From Neobacillus sp. CF12 (GTDB lineage Bacteria > Bacillota > Bacilli > Bacillales > Cytobacillaceae), in contig NZ_JAUCEU010000007.1 in the NCBI RefSeq assembly GCF_030348765.1, positions 2,680,001 to 2,744,000 on the forward strand: DNA of 64,000 nt, written 5' to 3'. Below, piece by piece: positions 27,588 to 37,245 of this stretch; the first letter of the stretch is position 1; each line of letters begins with the position of its first letter. The position numbers and the translations under genes were made by a program. Below the pieces are notes generated by a model. It was not told where the DNA came from, ran no database searches, and was given only the letters and a program-made list of their open reading frames with translations.

Positions 27588-28293
27588 CAAATTGAACTCC
27601 CCCAATTTTTTTAATAAATGGATTTCTCCACTCCATCAATGCGGCATAATGACATGATTCTTCATCATCAAGGTAATTTTCTACAATGCCGATTGGCACT
27701 CTTCCACATCGTAGCAGAAAGGTAATAACAGGATCTTTTAAATCCCCTTTTAGGACTTTATTTAAATACTGCCCTGGTGTCAGGGTATCCGCCACTTTAT
27801 GATAACCAGGCATTCTGCCGCCGCCCAGCAGCCTAACAAGTTTTTTCTGAATCACAACTTGGTACATGGCCTGCATCATCAGTTTACCAAGACCTAGTTT
27901 GCGATATTTTGGCCGTACACTGATATCGACAATATAGAGGGTATTACCACTTGGATCATGATTCTTAATATAACCATGGTCCGTAATTTCTTCCCATGTA
28001 TGCTCCATATGGTTTGGACTAAAATTGACAACCAGACCTGTAAGGGAACCAGCTAACGTACCCTCTACCTCGATACACATAGCACCCTCTGGAAAACGCA
28101 AGACATGATTGGATAATTGCTCTTTATTCCACCATAACTCTGATGGAAACGGAGGTGGAAAGCATTCAGATTGGATTTGAATAAGCTCATCAAAATCTTC
28201 TTGAGTGTAATTGCGAATGACCACTGGAACTGGCTTTTCTTGGTCAAAAACGAAGAATTCACTATGATACAAAGCAATCCCACCCTTCGTCAT
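27577..28293 (-). CDS. GNAT family N-acetyltransferase
   Basis: A 238-residue acetyltransferase with a good motif A: YIVDISVRPKYRKLGLGKLMMQAMYQVV (R-K-L-G-L-G acetyl-CoA loop, about residues 110-137). N-terminal PVVIRNYTQEDFDELIQIQ is a standard GNAT opening. The ATG overlaps the stop of the nitrilase gene as TAATG. In the B. subtilis YhcX type, a GNAT domain and a carbon-nitrogen hydrolase are fused in one chain; here they are two adjacent overlapping genes, so the proteins probably act together, substrate unknown. Confidence 0.88.
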   Translation of the reverse strand: MTKGGIALYHSEFFVFDQEKPVPVVIRNYTQEDFDELIQIQSECFPPPFPSELWWNKEQLSNHVLRFPEGAMCIEVEGTLAGSLTGLVVNFSPNHMEHTWEEITDHGYIKNHDPSGNTLYIVDISVRPKYRKLGLGKLMMQAMYQVVIQKKLVRLLGGGRMPGYHKVADTLTPGQYLNKVLKGDLKDPVITFLLRCGRVPIGIVENYLDDEESCHYAALMEWRNPFIKKIGGVQFDGI

Positions 28294-29153
28294 TATTTTT
28301 CCCAATCCGGATATAAATCTGTTCTGCGGTCACGCCAGGTTGTTACGGAACCTCGTTCTCTCACTTCATATAATAACTCCAGATCAAGGTCGGCTGTAAC
28401 AACCATATCGTTGTTCAATTCCCCCTCCACAAGAATACCTTTTGGCGGGAAAGGAATATCATTCGGTGTAATAATAACAGCCTGACCAAAGTTAGCACGC
28501 ATGAAATCAACAGTTGGCAAGGCACCAACCGTTCCCGTTAAAACAACATATACCTGGTTTTCAACAGCACGTGCATGGCTTGTGTATCGGACACGATGAA
28601 AGCCGTGGCGGTCATCGGTACAAGATGGACAAAAAATTACGTCTGCCCCTTTTGCTTTTGCCATACGGACGATTTCAGGGAACTCAATGTCATAGCAAGT
28701 AAGCAACGCAATTTTCCCTTTTTCCGTTTCAAAAATTTGAAAGCTGTCACCTTTCTCCATGTTCCACTCGTTCACTTCTGTAGGGGTAATATGAAGCTTC
28801 GCCTGCTCACCAATCCTTCCATCAGGATAAAATAAATGCGCTGTATTATATAGCTTGCCGCCCTTTTCAATAACATGTGTACCGGCAATAATATGCATGT
28901 TCGTTTCTCTGGAAAAATTAGAGAACAATTCTCGGTATTGGTCGGTGAATCCTGGTAGATCATTAATTGTCAGACTCTGCCCCTGCCCATTTCCAATCGA
29001 TAGTAACTGAGTGGTAAAGAACTCAGGAAAAAGAACAAACTCTGCTCCAAATTCCTCAGCCGTTTTTATATAATGTTCACACTGTGCGGCAAATTCTTCA
29101 AATGAGTGAATCGTATGTAAGTGATACTGTACAACAGACACGCGTAATTTCAT
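28293..29153 (-). CDS. Carbon-nitrogen hydrolase (nitrilase superfamily)
   Basis: A 286-residue amidase/nitrilase-fold enzyme with the full Glu-Lys-Cys triad: Glu in VLFPEFFTTQL, Lys in QAKLHITPTE and Cys in LLTCYDIEFPEIVR. It should hydrolyse an amide or carbamoyl substrate in the cytoplasm. First gene of a three-gene operon with two GNAT genes, behind AGAGGAGG. Best compared with the hydrolase domain of YhcX; substrate not identifiable from sequence. Confidence 0.9.
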   Translation of the reverse strand: MKLRVSVVQYHLHTIHSFEEFAAQCEHYIKTAEEFGAEFVLFPEFFTTQLLSIGNGQGQSLTINDLPGFTDQYRELFSNFSRETNMHIIAGTHVIEKGGKLYNTAHLFYPDGRIGEQAKLHITPTEVNEWNMEKGDSFQIFETEKGKIALLTCYDIEFPEIVRMAKAKGADVIFCPSCTDDRHGFHRVRYTSHARAVENQVYVVLTGTVGALPTVDFMRANFGQAVIITPNDIPFPPKGILVEGELNNDMVVTADLDLELLYEVRERGSVTTWRDRRTDLYPDWEK

Positions 29154-29221
29154 CTTTTTTCCTCCTCTTTAAAAAATCTTATGAGGAAATTATCTAATAT
29201 TTTTGACAGTAATACAAACAA

Positions 29222-29241
29222 AAACCACCTTTCGGTGGTTT
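29222..29241 (-). terminator. argH terminator
   Basis: AAACCACC/GGTGGTTT stem with a four-base loop, T-run on the minus strand. Confidence 0.85.
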
Positions 29242-29245
29242 TCGC

Positions 29246-30622
29246 TCATTGACTTAGTTTTCCTTGTGCAAGCTCGATTTGTTTAATAACTTGTTCCGGT
29301 GAGGTTCCTCCGAAACTATTTCGTACAGCAACTACATGCTCCGGTGATAAAACCTCGTAAATATCCTCTTCAAATAAAGAACTGAACTCTTGGTACTCTT
29401 CAAAGCTTAGATCTAGTAGGAACTTTTGCTGCTGAATCGCATATAAAACAATCTTCCCAATGACTTCATGGGCTTCTCTAAATGGCAGACCTTTTCTAAC
29501 CAAATAGTCAGCAATATCTGTTGCGTTTGAGAAGTCGTTATTAATTGCTTTTCGCATCACATCTTTGTTTACAGTCATACTTTCAATCATTGGTGCTAAC
29601 AACATCAGGGACCCTTCCAGTGTCTCCACTGTATCAAACATCCCCTCTTTGTCCTCCTGTAAATCCTTATTGTAAGCAAGTGGTAAACCCTTAAGGACAG
29701 TCAGTAAGCCAATCAAATTTCCAAAAGTACGACCTGTCTTTCCTCTTAACAGCTCAGGAACATCTGGATTCTTCTTTTGCGGCATAATGCTGGATCCTGT
29801 ACAAAATGAATCATCAAGTTCAACAAATTGAAACTCTTGGCTTGACCAAATCACAAGCTCTTCCGATAATCTTGATATATGAGTCATGATGATAGCGCCA
29901 ATTGAGAGGAATTCCAATATAAAATCTCGATCACTAACAGCATCCATACTATTTGGATAAATCGTTTCAAAGCCTAGCAGCTCTGCAACACGCTCACGTT
30001 TAATAGGGAAAGTAGTCCCTGCTAAAGCACCAGAACCAAGTGGCAGCCAATTAACACGCTTTAAGCTATCAATCAGTCTCTCTTTATCGCGTTCAAACAT
30101 CCAGAAATAAGCCATAACATGATGAGCAAATGAGACTGGCTGAGCACGCTGAAGATGGGTATAACCAGGGATTAACGTGTTAACATTCTCTTTTGCCTGT
30201 ACAAGCAGGGAAGCTTGAACATCCTCAAGTAATTTAATTAATTCCGTTGTCTTTGTTCGCAGGTAAAGGTGCATGTCGGTTGCCACTTGGTCATTTCGAC
30301 TACGGCCAGTATGAAGCTTCCCGCCGACAGGACCTATTTTTTCAATCAATAATCTTTCAATATTCATATGAATATCTTCATCATCTACTAAAAACTCAAC
30401 TTCGTTTTGATCCACCATCTTTTTGATTTCAAGCAGACCAGATTTAATTTTTTCCGCATCCTCAGCAGGAATAATACCACATTCACCTAGCATTTGAACA
30501 TGCGCCATACTGCCGGCGATGTCCTCTTTAGCAAGCTTTTGATCAAAGGAAATGGAAGCTGTAAATTCTTCAACCAGTTTATTTGTTTCTTTTGTAAAAC
30601 GTCCGCCCCATAATTTGGACAT
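29246..30622 (-). CDS. argH: Argininosuccinate lyase
   Basis: A 458-residue lyase splitting argininosuccinate into arginine and fumarate, the last step of arginine synthesis. Superfamily signature [12 protein letters not shown] at about 280, plus HTGRSRNDQ and [16 protein letters not shown] ([13 protein letters not shown]) segments. Start at ATG 30622 ([12 protein letters not shown]) behind GGAGGAG; a longer frame has nine non-homologous residues. Cotranscribed with argG; a 10-bp hairpin lies between them. Confidence 0.97.
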   Translation of the reverse strand: MSKLWGGRFTKETNKLVEEFTASISFDQKLAKEDIAGSMAHVQMLGECGIIPAEDAEKIKSGLLEIKKMVDQNEVEFLVDDEDIHMNIERLLIEKIGPVGGKLHTGRSRNDQVATDMHLYLRTKTTELIKLLEDVQASLLVQAKENVNTLIPGYTHLQRAQPVSFAHHVMAYFWMFERDKERLIDSLKRVNWLPLGSGALAGTTFPIKRERVAELLGFETIYPNSMDAVSDRDFILEFLSIGAIIMTHISRLSEELVIWSSQEFQFVELDDSFCTGSSIMPQKKNPDVPELLRGKTGRTFGNLIGLLTVLKGLPLAYNKDLQEDKEGMFDTVETLEGSLMLLAPMIESMTVNKDVMRKAINNDFSNATDIADYLVRKGLPFREAHEVIGKIVLYAIQQQKFLLDLSFEEYQEFSSLFEEDIYEVLSPEHVVAVRNSFGGTSPEQVIKQIELAQGKLSQ

Positions 30623-30653
30623 GGATTGCTCCTCCTTAAACACTAACAAGTTT

Positions 30654-30676
30654 GCCCTCGAAAAGGTTTCGAGGGC
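30654..30676 (-). other. Hairpin between argG and argH
   Basis: GCCCTCGAAA/TTTCGAGGGC with a three-base loop and no T-tract. It is more likely an mRNA processing or partial attenuation element than a terminator. Confidence 0.55.
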
Positions 30677-30685
30677 ACCCGATTA

Positions 30686-31897
30686 TTATTTCATTATCTT
30701 TTCTTTATTATTTACCTCAGAATATACCTTTGTTGGAAGACCCCAAATTTTGATAAAGCCAACAGCCGCATTGTGGTCGAACGCATCACCTTTAGAGTAA
30801 GTTGCCAATTCTTCATTATAAAGGCTGTTTGGTGACTTACGACCGACAACGGTATGGTTTCCTTTATGAAGTTTCACTCGAATAGTACCTGTAACGACCT
30901 TCTGTGTTTCTTCTATAAAGGCATCAAGAGCTGGCTTAATTGGTGAATACCAAAGTCCTTCGTAGATGATTTTCGCCATTTGCTGCTCAACTTGAGTTTT
31001 AAACTGAGTTACTTCACGTGTCAGTGTTAAAAATTCTAATTCTTTGTGAGCATTAATTAAAATTAACGCTGCAGGATTTTCATACACTTCTCTAGATTTA
31101 ATTCCGACTAGACGATTTTCAATATGATCGATACGTCCGACACCATGCTTACCGCCAAGTTCGTTCAAGGTTTCAATTAATTTTACTAATGGCAGCTTTT
31201 CTCCATTTAGAGCAACTGGAACACCTTGCTCAAATTCAATTTCAAGATATTCAGCTTGATCTGGTGTTAATTCAATTGGAGCTGTCCAATCAAATGCAGC
31301 TTCAGGTGCTTCTGCCCAAGGATCTTCAAGGACTCCAGCTTCACAAGCACGTCCCCAGATGTTTGCGTCAATCGAGAAAGGATTATCTAAATTTACAGGA
31401 ATTGGTATACCGTTTTTCTGAGCATATTCTATTTCTTCGTCACGAGTCATGCCCCACTCACGAACAGGTGCAACAACCTTCAGGTTTGGATTCAACGCTT
31501 GAATGGAGACTTCAAAGCGAACCTGGTCATTTCCTTTACCTGTACAGCCGTGAGCAACAGCTGCAGCTCCTTCTTTTTCAGCTACTTCCACTAATAATTT
31601 TGAAATTAACGGACGTGAAAGAGCAGAAGATAGTGGGTATTTTCCTTCATATAAACAATTAGCCTTTAAAGCAGGCAAAATATATTCTTTTGCTAGTAAT
31701 TCTTTTGCATCGATCATATAAGCTTTAACAGCCCCTACATCCAATGCCTTTTGTTTAATTGCTTCTAGATCCTTACCCTCACCAACATCAAGACCTAGTG
31801 CAATGACATCATAGCCATATTTCTCTTGAATCCATTTCACTGAAACGGAAGTATCTAATCCACCTGAATAAGCTAAAACGATTTTTTCCTTTGCCAT
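30686..31897 (-). CDS. argG: Argininosuccinate synthase
   Basis: A 403-residue enzyme joining citrulline and aspartate with ATP. The N-terminal PP-loop [10 protein letters not shown], then [14 protein letters not shown], and the C-terminal GRKSPNSLY segment identify it. ATG behind GAGGAGATTAC. It begins its own transcription unit 78 bases after argF; an ARG box at 31920 sits over its likely promoter, pointing to AhrC/ArgR repression. Confidence 0.97.
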   Translation of the reverse strand: MAKEKIVLAYSGGLDTSVSVKWIQEKYGYDVIALGLDVGEGKDLEAIKQKALDVGAVKAYMIDAKELLAKEYILPALKANCLYEGKYPLSSALSRPLISKLLVEVAEKEGAAAVAHGCTGKGNDQVRFEVSIQALNPNLKVVAPVREWGMTRDEEIEYAQKNGIPIPVNLDNPFSIDANIWGRACEAGVLEDPWAEAPEAAFDWTAPIELTPDQAEYLEIEFEQGVPVALNGEKLPLVKLIETLNELGGKHGVGRIDHIENRLVGIKSREVYENPAALILINAHKELEFLTLTREVTQFKTQVEQQMAKIIYEGLWYSPIKPALDAFIEETQKVVTGTIRVKLHKGNHTVVGRKSPNSLYNEELATYSKGDAFDHNAAVGFIKIWGLPTKVYSEVNNKEKIMK

Positions 31898-31919
31898 TTT
31901 GTAATCTCCTCGTATCTAT

Positions 31920-31936
31920 ATGAATTAATATTCAAT
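31920..31936. promoter_or_regulatory. ARG box upstream of argG
   Basis: ATGAATTAATATTCAAT fits the ArgR/AhrC operator (TGAATWWWWATTCA palindrome) with its core fully symmetric (TGAATTAATATTCA has one off-centre mismatch). It is 23 bases before the argG start. Confidence 0.72.
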
Positions 31937-31975
31937 CAATAGAATTATTATACATAACAATCCAAATAAAATCTA

Positions 31976-32953
31976 CTATTCTAGTAAAAGTTTTAAAATT
32001 GCTTTTTGAGCATGAAGTCTATTCTCTGCTTCATCAAACACGACTGAATGCGGGCCATCAATAATTTCTGCTGTTACTTCTTCGCCTCTGTGTGCTGGTA
32101 AGCAATGCAAAAAGATATAATCTTGTTTAGCGTGCTGGCATAGTTCCGTATTTACTTGATAGTCACCTAAATCTTTTAGTCTCTTTTCCGTTTCTGCCTC
32201 TTGCCCCATACTGGTCCAAACATCGGTGACAACGATATCCGCATCTTTGATGGCATCAACCGGATTATGTGTAATCGTAATTTTGCTTCCCGTTACTTTA
32301 CCTGTTTCAATCGCCTTTTCTGTGATCTTCCCATCTGGTAAATATCCAGGAGGGCTGGCAATGCTGATATGCATACCAACCTTTGCTGCTCCTTCCATTA
32401 ATGAATGAGCCATATTGTTGTTTCCGTCACCTAAATAGCACATTTTTAATCCTGCTAATTTACCTTTGTGCTCTTGAATCGTTAGTAAATCGGCCATCAC
32501 CTGAGTCGGATGATGCAAATCTGTTAAACCATTTATTACGGGAACAGTTGCATGCTCTGCCAATTCCTTAACGGAATCATGCGAAAACGTTCTAATCATC
32601 ATACAATCGATATATCTTGATAAAACCTTTGCCGTATCTGAAATGCTTTCTCCTCTTCCCAGTTGGATATCCCTTGAACTTAAGAAAATCGCATGCCCGC
32701 CTAATTGAAGCATCCCTACCTCAAAGGAAACTCTAGTACGAGTAGAAGATTTTTCAAATATCATCCCTAGAACCTTTCCGCTCAAATAAGGATGTGGTTT
32801 TCCTTGTTTTTGTAGGCTCTTCAATTCCTTAGCTTCTTCTAGCATATAAAGAATTTCATCACTATGAAAATCGGACAAGGATAAGAAATCCTTGCCTTTT
32901 AATTGTGGCTGCTGTGACACACCCTTTGTGTTCCATTTAATCACATTTGACAT
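31976..32953 (-). CDS. argF: Ornithine carbamoyltransferase
   Basis: A 325-residue enzyme making citrulline from ornithine and carbamoyl phosphate. Carbamoyl phosphate loop FEKSSTRTRVSFE, HPTQ (LHHPTQVMADLLT) and the ornithine loop FLHCLPAHRGEEV are all present. It is the last gene of the argCJBD-carAB-argF operon; its ATG lies 16 bases within the end of carB in another frame, indicating coupling. Confidence 0.97.
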   Translation of the reverse strand: MSNVIKWNTKGVSQQPQLKGKDFLSLSDFHSDEILYMLEEAKELKSLQKQGKPHPYLSGKVLGMIFEKSSTRTRVSFEVGMLQLGGHAIFLSSRDIQLGRGESISDTAKVLSRYIDCMMIRTFSHDSVKELAEHATVPVINGLTDLHHPTQVMADLLTIQEHKGKLAGLKMCYLGDGNNNMAHSLMEGAAKVGMHISIASPPGYLPDGKITEKAIETGKVTGSKITITHNPVDAIKDADIVVTDVWTSMGQEAETEKRLKDLGDYQVNTELCQHAKQDYIFLHCLPAHRGEEVTAEIIDGPHSVVFDEAENRLHAQKAILKLLLE

Positions 32954-35900
32954 GCTCCACACCGCTCTCTTTAATATTGTAATATTCCGTTACGGTTCGT
33001 ACCTCAGATTGAGCGATCGATTGAGCCTGAAGGCTAACCATTGCTTGCACTGTATCTAGATGTGTAAATACCGGTACATTGTAGCGGGTCGCTTGTTCAC
33101 GAATGTAAAAACCAAATTTAATTTTGTTTCTTCCTTGGTTCGGTATATTAATAACTGCTTGTATGGTATTGTTTTTGAAAAGTTCATTTACATCTTCGTT
33201 ATCCTTAATAACCTGTTCAATTGTAAAGCCTTTTTCTTGAAGGAATTTTGCTGTCCCTTCGGTTGCAATCAGCTTATAACTTTCATTAACAAACTGTTGG
33301 AGAATTGGAAGGCTGGCTGGTTTTTCCCGATCCGCGATTGAACAGAACAGATAGTTCTCAGTTTCTCCGTTTGATGTTGGGAACGCCTTTTCGAGCGCTT
33401 CATGAAAGGTAGCTCCTAATCCTAGAACCTCACCAGTTGACTTCATTTCAGGTCCAAGGACGTGATCGACTCCCTTTAATTTGCTTCTTGAAAATACAGG
33501 TGACTTTACCGAAAAATAATTAGGTTCTGGTAATAAACCAGTTTCATTTGATAGAGAATCCAAGGTTACTCCCAATTGAGCCATTACTGCCCATTCAATC
33601 ATTGGAATTCCTGTAACCTTACTCATGATTGGAACCGTCCTTGAAGAACGTGGATTGACTTCCAACACAAGTACTTGATTTTGATAGATAACAAATTGGA
33701 TATTCATTATGCCGACAATCGGTGCAGATTTGGCAATTTTTTCAGCATAATCGATTAATGTTTCTTTCGTCTCTTTCGCTAATGAGATTGGCGGGAAAAC
33801 ACTTATACTATCTCCAGAATGAACGCCGGCCCTTTCAATATGTTCAAAGATTCCTGGGACAATAACATTCTTTCCATCGCTAATAACATCAACTTCACAT
33901 TCTAATCCAGGAATATAGCGATCTACTAATAACGGCCACATTTTTTCCTGTGAGGAGTTTTCCTCTAGTTGCTGGATATAGTAGTTTAATTCTTCTTCTG
34001 AAAAAATCGTAAACATGGATTGTCCGCCAATGACATAGGATGGGCGAACCAATACTGGATAACCAAGTCCTGCTGCTGCTGCCAGTAATTCATCTTTATG
34101 TGAAACGGTCTCACCCACAATATGTGGAATGTTTAGACCTTCAAGTAACTGATAAAATTCTTTTCGATCCTCGAAACGATCAACATTTTCTACCGTTGTG
34201 CCTAAAATTGTTACTCCTTCTTCTTCAAGGTCATGAGCTAAATTTATCGCTGTTTGCCCTCCGAATTGAATCAACACACCTTCAACTTTCTCTTTTTCAA
34301 TAACAGTAAGAACATCTTCTGCTGTTAATGGTTCAAAATAAAGGCGGTCCGCTACTGAGTAATCCGTACTAACGGTTTCAGGGTTATTATTGATTACAAC
34401 TGCTTCATAGCCCATCTTCTTAATCGCTTTTGCAGCATGGACAGAGCAATAATCAAATTCAATTCCTTGACCAATCCTAATTGGACCGGAACCAAGAACA
34501 AGAATTTTCTTACTGTTTGTTTCCTCTACCTCATCCGCTCCCAGCCATGTCGAGTAGTAATAAGGGGTAACCGCATCAAATTCTGCAGAACAGGTATCAA
34601 CCATCTTGTATCCAGGTTTCCAATTGAGTTCTTTCCATTTACTTCTTATCTGCTTTTCATCTATGCCGTAAATTTGTGAAAGTAATTTATCAGAAATATT
34701 ATGACGCTTCGCTGTTTTTAACAATGAGAGTGGTACATCACTCCATGCATAGGAAGCTAATTCCACTTCTAAGTCAACAACACTGTTAATTTTGTTTAAA
34801 AACCATGAATCGATCTCCGTTACCTGCTTAATTTCCTCTAGGGAAATTCCTCTTCTGAATGCTTCAGCAATCATAAATAATCTTTGGTCATTTGGTATTT
34901 CAAGTTTTTCAAATAAAACCTCATTGGCTATATTTTTATTTGCTTCCAGACAAAGTCCAAAAATATTTAATTCCATTGATCGGATTGCTTTATTTAGTGC
35001 ACCTTCAAACGTTCGGTCAATTGCCATTACTTCTCCTGTTGCCTTCATTTGTGTTCCTAAAGTACGGTCTGCTTCTGGAAACTTATCAAATGGAAAACGT
35101 GGAAGTTTCACAACAATATAATCAATCGCTGGTTCAAAAGACGCAAAGGTATTACCTGTTATAGGGTTCACAATCTCATCTAAATGATAACCTACCGCAC
35201 ATTTAGCCGCTGTCCTAGCAATCGGATATCCAGTCGCCTTTGACGCTAATGCTGAAGAACGGCTTACCCTTGGGTTTACCTCGATAATGCAGTACTGATT
35301 TGATACAGGGTTAAGAGCAAACTGGATGTTACAGCCGCCAATAATCTCTAATTCTCGTATTACTTTTAAAGAAGAGTCCCGCAGCATTTGGTATTGAACA
35401 TCTGTCAATGTTTGTGATGGAGCAACAACAATGGAGTCACCTGTATGAACACCAACAGGATCCATATTTTCCATATTACAAACAATGATACATGTGTCAT
35501 TTGCATCCCTTATGACTTCATATTCAATTTCCTTCCAGCCTTTAATACTTCTTTCAACGAGAACTTGCTGAATCGGACTTGCTGCTAATCCCTTTTTCAG
35601 AACATTTTCAAGTTCTTCCGCATTATGGGCAAAGCCGCCGCCGTGTCCGCCTAGTGTATAGGCCGGTCGGATAATAACAGGGAAGCCTATTTCGTCTACG
35701 AACGATACGCCCTCTTCGTACGTATGAATAATTGCAGATTCTGGAATGGGTTCGTCAATCTTTATCATTAAACTGCGGAACCGATCTCGGTCCTCGCCAT
35801 TTTTTATCGATTCTACAGAGGTTCCTAACAACGCTACATTGTATTTTTGAAGAATACCTTTTTCATAGAGTTCTACTGTTAGATTTAAACCTGTTTGACC

Positions 35901-36173
35901 GCCTAAAGTTCCAATAACTCCATCAGGCTTTTCTTTTTGGATAATTTTTTCAATTGTTTCAACATCTAATGGTTCGATATATACTTTATCAGCAACAGTT
36001 TCGTCCGTCATAATCGTTGCTGGGTTATTATTGATTAATACTACCTCTATTCCCTCTTCTTTAAGAGCGATACAGGCTTGTGTTCCTGCATAATCAAATT
36101 CTGCTGCCTGCCCGATTACAATCGGACCTGATCCAATTACTAATACTTTTTTTAGGTTTTTATTTAATGGCAT
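32937..36173 (-). CDS. carB: Carbamoyl-phosphate synthase large chain (arginine-specific)
   Basis: A 1078-residue ammonia-handling subunit with two ATP-grasp halves. The paired nucleotide-binding openings KVLVIGSGPIVIGQAAEFDYAGT-like (residue 10) and KILVLGSGPIRIGQGIEFDYCS-like (about 550) show the internal duplication. The C-terminal MGS-like allosteric domain (about 930-1078) is where regulation would act. It is somewhat longer than B. subtilis CarB (1030). The arg-operon position makes this the arginine-repressible isozyme rather than PyrAB. Overlaps carA by 14 bases. Confidence 0.96.
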   Translation of the reverse strand: MPLNKNLKKVLVIGSGPIVIGQAAEFDYAGTQACIALKEEGIEVVLINNNPATIMTDETVADKVYIEPLDVETIEKIIQKEKPDGVIGTLGGQTGLNLTVELYEKGILQKYNVALLGTSVESIKNGEDRDRFRSLMIKIDEPIPESAIIHTYEEGVSFVDEIGFPVIIRPAYTLGGHGGGFAHNAEELENVLKKGLAASPIQQVLVERSIKGWKEIEYEVIRDANDTCIIVCNMENMDPVGVHTGDSIVVAPSQTLTDVQYQMLRDSSLKVIRELEIIGGCNIQFALNPVSNQYCIIEVNPRVSRSSALASKATGYPIARTAAKCAVGYHLDEIVNPITGNTFASFEPAIDYIVVKLPRFPFDKFPEADRTLGTQMKATGEVMAIDRTFEGALNKAIRSMELNIFGLCLEANKNIANEVLFEKLEIPNDQRLFMIAEAFRRGISLEEIKQVTEIDSWFLNKINSVVDLEVELASYAWSDVPLSLLKTAKRHNISDKLLSQIYGIDEKQIRSKWKELNWKPGYKMVDTCSAEFDAVTPYYYSTWLGADEVEETNSKKILVLGSGPIRIGQGIEFDYCSVHAAKAIKKMGYEAVVINNNPETVSTDYSVADRLYFEPLTAEDVLTVIEKEKVEGVLIQFGGQTAINLAHDLEEEGVTILGTTVENVDRFEDRKEFYQLLEGLNIPHIVGETVSHKDELLAAAAGLGYPVLVRPSYVIGGQSMFTIFSEEELNYYIQQLEENSSQEKMWPLLVDRYIPGLECEVDVISDGKNVIVPGIFEHIERAGVHSGDSISVFPPISLAKETKETLIDYAEKIAKSAPIVGIMNIQFVIYQNQVLVLEVNPRSSRTVPIMSKVTGIPMIEWAVMAQLGVTLDSLSNETGLLPEPNYFSVKSPVFSRSKLKGVDHVLGPEMKSTGEVLGLGATFHEALEKAFPTSNGETENYLFCSIADREKPASLPILQQFVNESYKLIATEGTAKFLQEKGFTIEQVIKDNEDVNELFKNNTIQAVINIPNQGRNKIKFGFYIREQATRYNVPVFTHLDTVQAMVSLQAQSIAQSEVRTVTEYYNIKESGVEHVKCD

Positions 36174-37245
36174 AACGTTTATCTCCCACGGAATTTATCT
36201 GATAAACAAAATCTTCTAGAATATACTGGGTGTCACTTGGTCCTGGGTGTGCTTCCGGGTGAAATTGAACGGTTTGAATCGGAAAGCGTCGGTGTTTTAA
36301 CCCTTCAATGGATTTGTCGTTTACGTTACGATAAGTGATTTGGAATACCTGGGCGTCAATGCTCTCGTCAACGACAACATATCCATGATTTTGAGCAGTA
36401 ATTTTGACCTTGCCAGTAGCTAATTCCTTGACGGGATGATTGCCGCCACGATGTCCGTAGGCAAGTTTTTCTGTTTTTGCTCCATATGCTAGGGCAATTA
36501 ACTGATGACCTAGGCAAATACCTAGAGTTGGATAGTGCTGGGTAATCTTTTTGATTTCTGGAAACCACTGTTTCAGTGCCATCGGATCTCCAGGTCCGTT
36601 ACTTAATAACACACCGTCCGGCTTTAAGGCTTTGATTTTTTCAAAGGAAGTATTAAAAGGGACGATAGTAACACAACAATTTTGATCGAGCAGCGCATTC
36701 AGTATCGATTTTTTATACCCAAAATCGATAAGGACAACGTGTGGTCCTTCATTTTTAAAATATTGGATTTTTTTTGTCGAAACGGTTTCTACCCAAAATG
36801 GTATGGTTTTGCTTCCATCAAACGTTTCTTGTTTAGACTTACTTAAATATCCTTTTACCGTTCCGCGGCTGCGAATCGTTTTGACTAGTAATCTTGTATC
36901 TACGCCTGCAATGCCAGGAACGCCTGCCTGCATTAGTTTTTCAGAGAACTTATTAATCGATTGATAATGGCTTGGTGTTTCACATAAATCACCAATAACC
37001 ACCCCTGCTAGAGAAGGAGAAATACATTCATCGTCCATCGCATTGATTCCATAGTTCCCAATAATCGGATAGCAGAAAGTAATCAACTGCCCTGCATAGG
37101 AAGGATCTGTAATGATCTCCTGATAACCAGTCATACTTGTATTAAAAACAACTTCTCCTATAGAGTCCTTGTTTGCGCCAATTAGTATTCCTTCAAAAAC
37201 TTCTCCTGTTTCCAAAGTAAGATATCCCTGTTCCAAAACACTCAC
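36160..37245 (-). CDS. carA: Carbamoyl-phosphate synthase small chain (arginine-specific)
   Basis: A 361-residue glutaminase subunit. The class-I amidotransferase Cys is in PTLGICLGHQLIALAYG and the His/Glu pair in TVQFHPEAHPGP. N-terminal CPSase_sm domain contains the NTSMTGYQEIITDPSYAGQ signature. Start is GTG at 37245, overlapping the argD stop as GTGA. Supplies ammonia to CarB through the intersubunit channel. Confidence 0.96.
   Translation of the reverse strand: MSVLEQGYLTLETGEVFEGILIGANKDSIGEVVFNTSMTGYQEIITDPSYAGQLITFCYPIIGNYGINAMDDECISPSLAGVVIGDLCETPSHYQSINKFSEKLMQAGVPGIAGVDTRLLVKTIRSRGTVKGYLSKSKQETFDGSKTIPFWVETVSTKKIQYFKNEGPHVVLIDFGYKKSILNALLDQNCCVTIVPFNTSFEKIKALKPDGVLLSNGPGDPMALKQWFPEIKKITQHYPTLGICLGHQLIALAYGAKTEKLAYGHRGGNHPVKELATGKVKITAQNHGYVVVDESIDAQVFQITYRNVNDKSIEGLKHRRFPIQTVQFHPEAHPGPSDTQYILEDFVYQINSVGDKRYAIK

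Noticed and set aside
32937..36173. Several 60-110-codon antisense ORFs inside carB and argJ
   Set aside because: They are shadows of strongly conserved coding sequence, without ribosome sites or homology.
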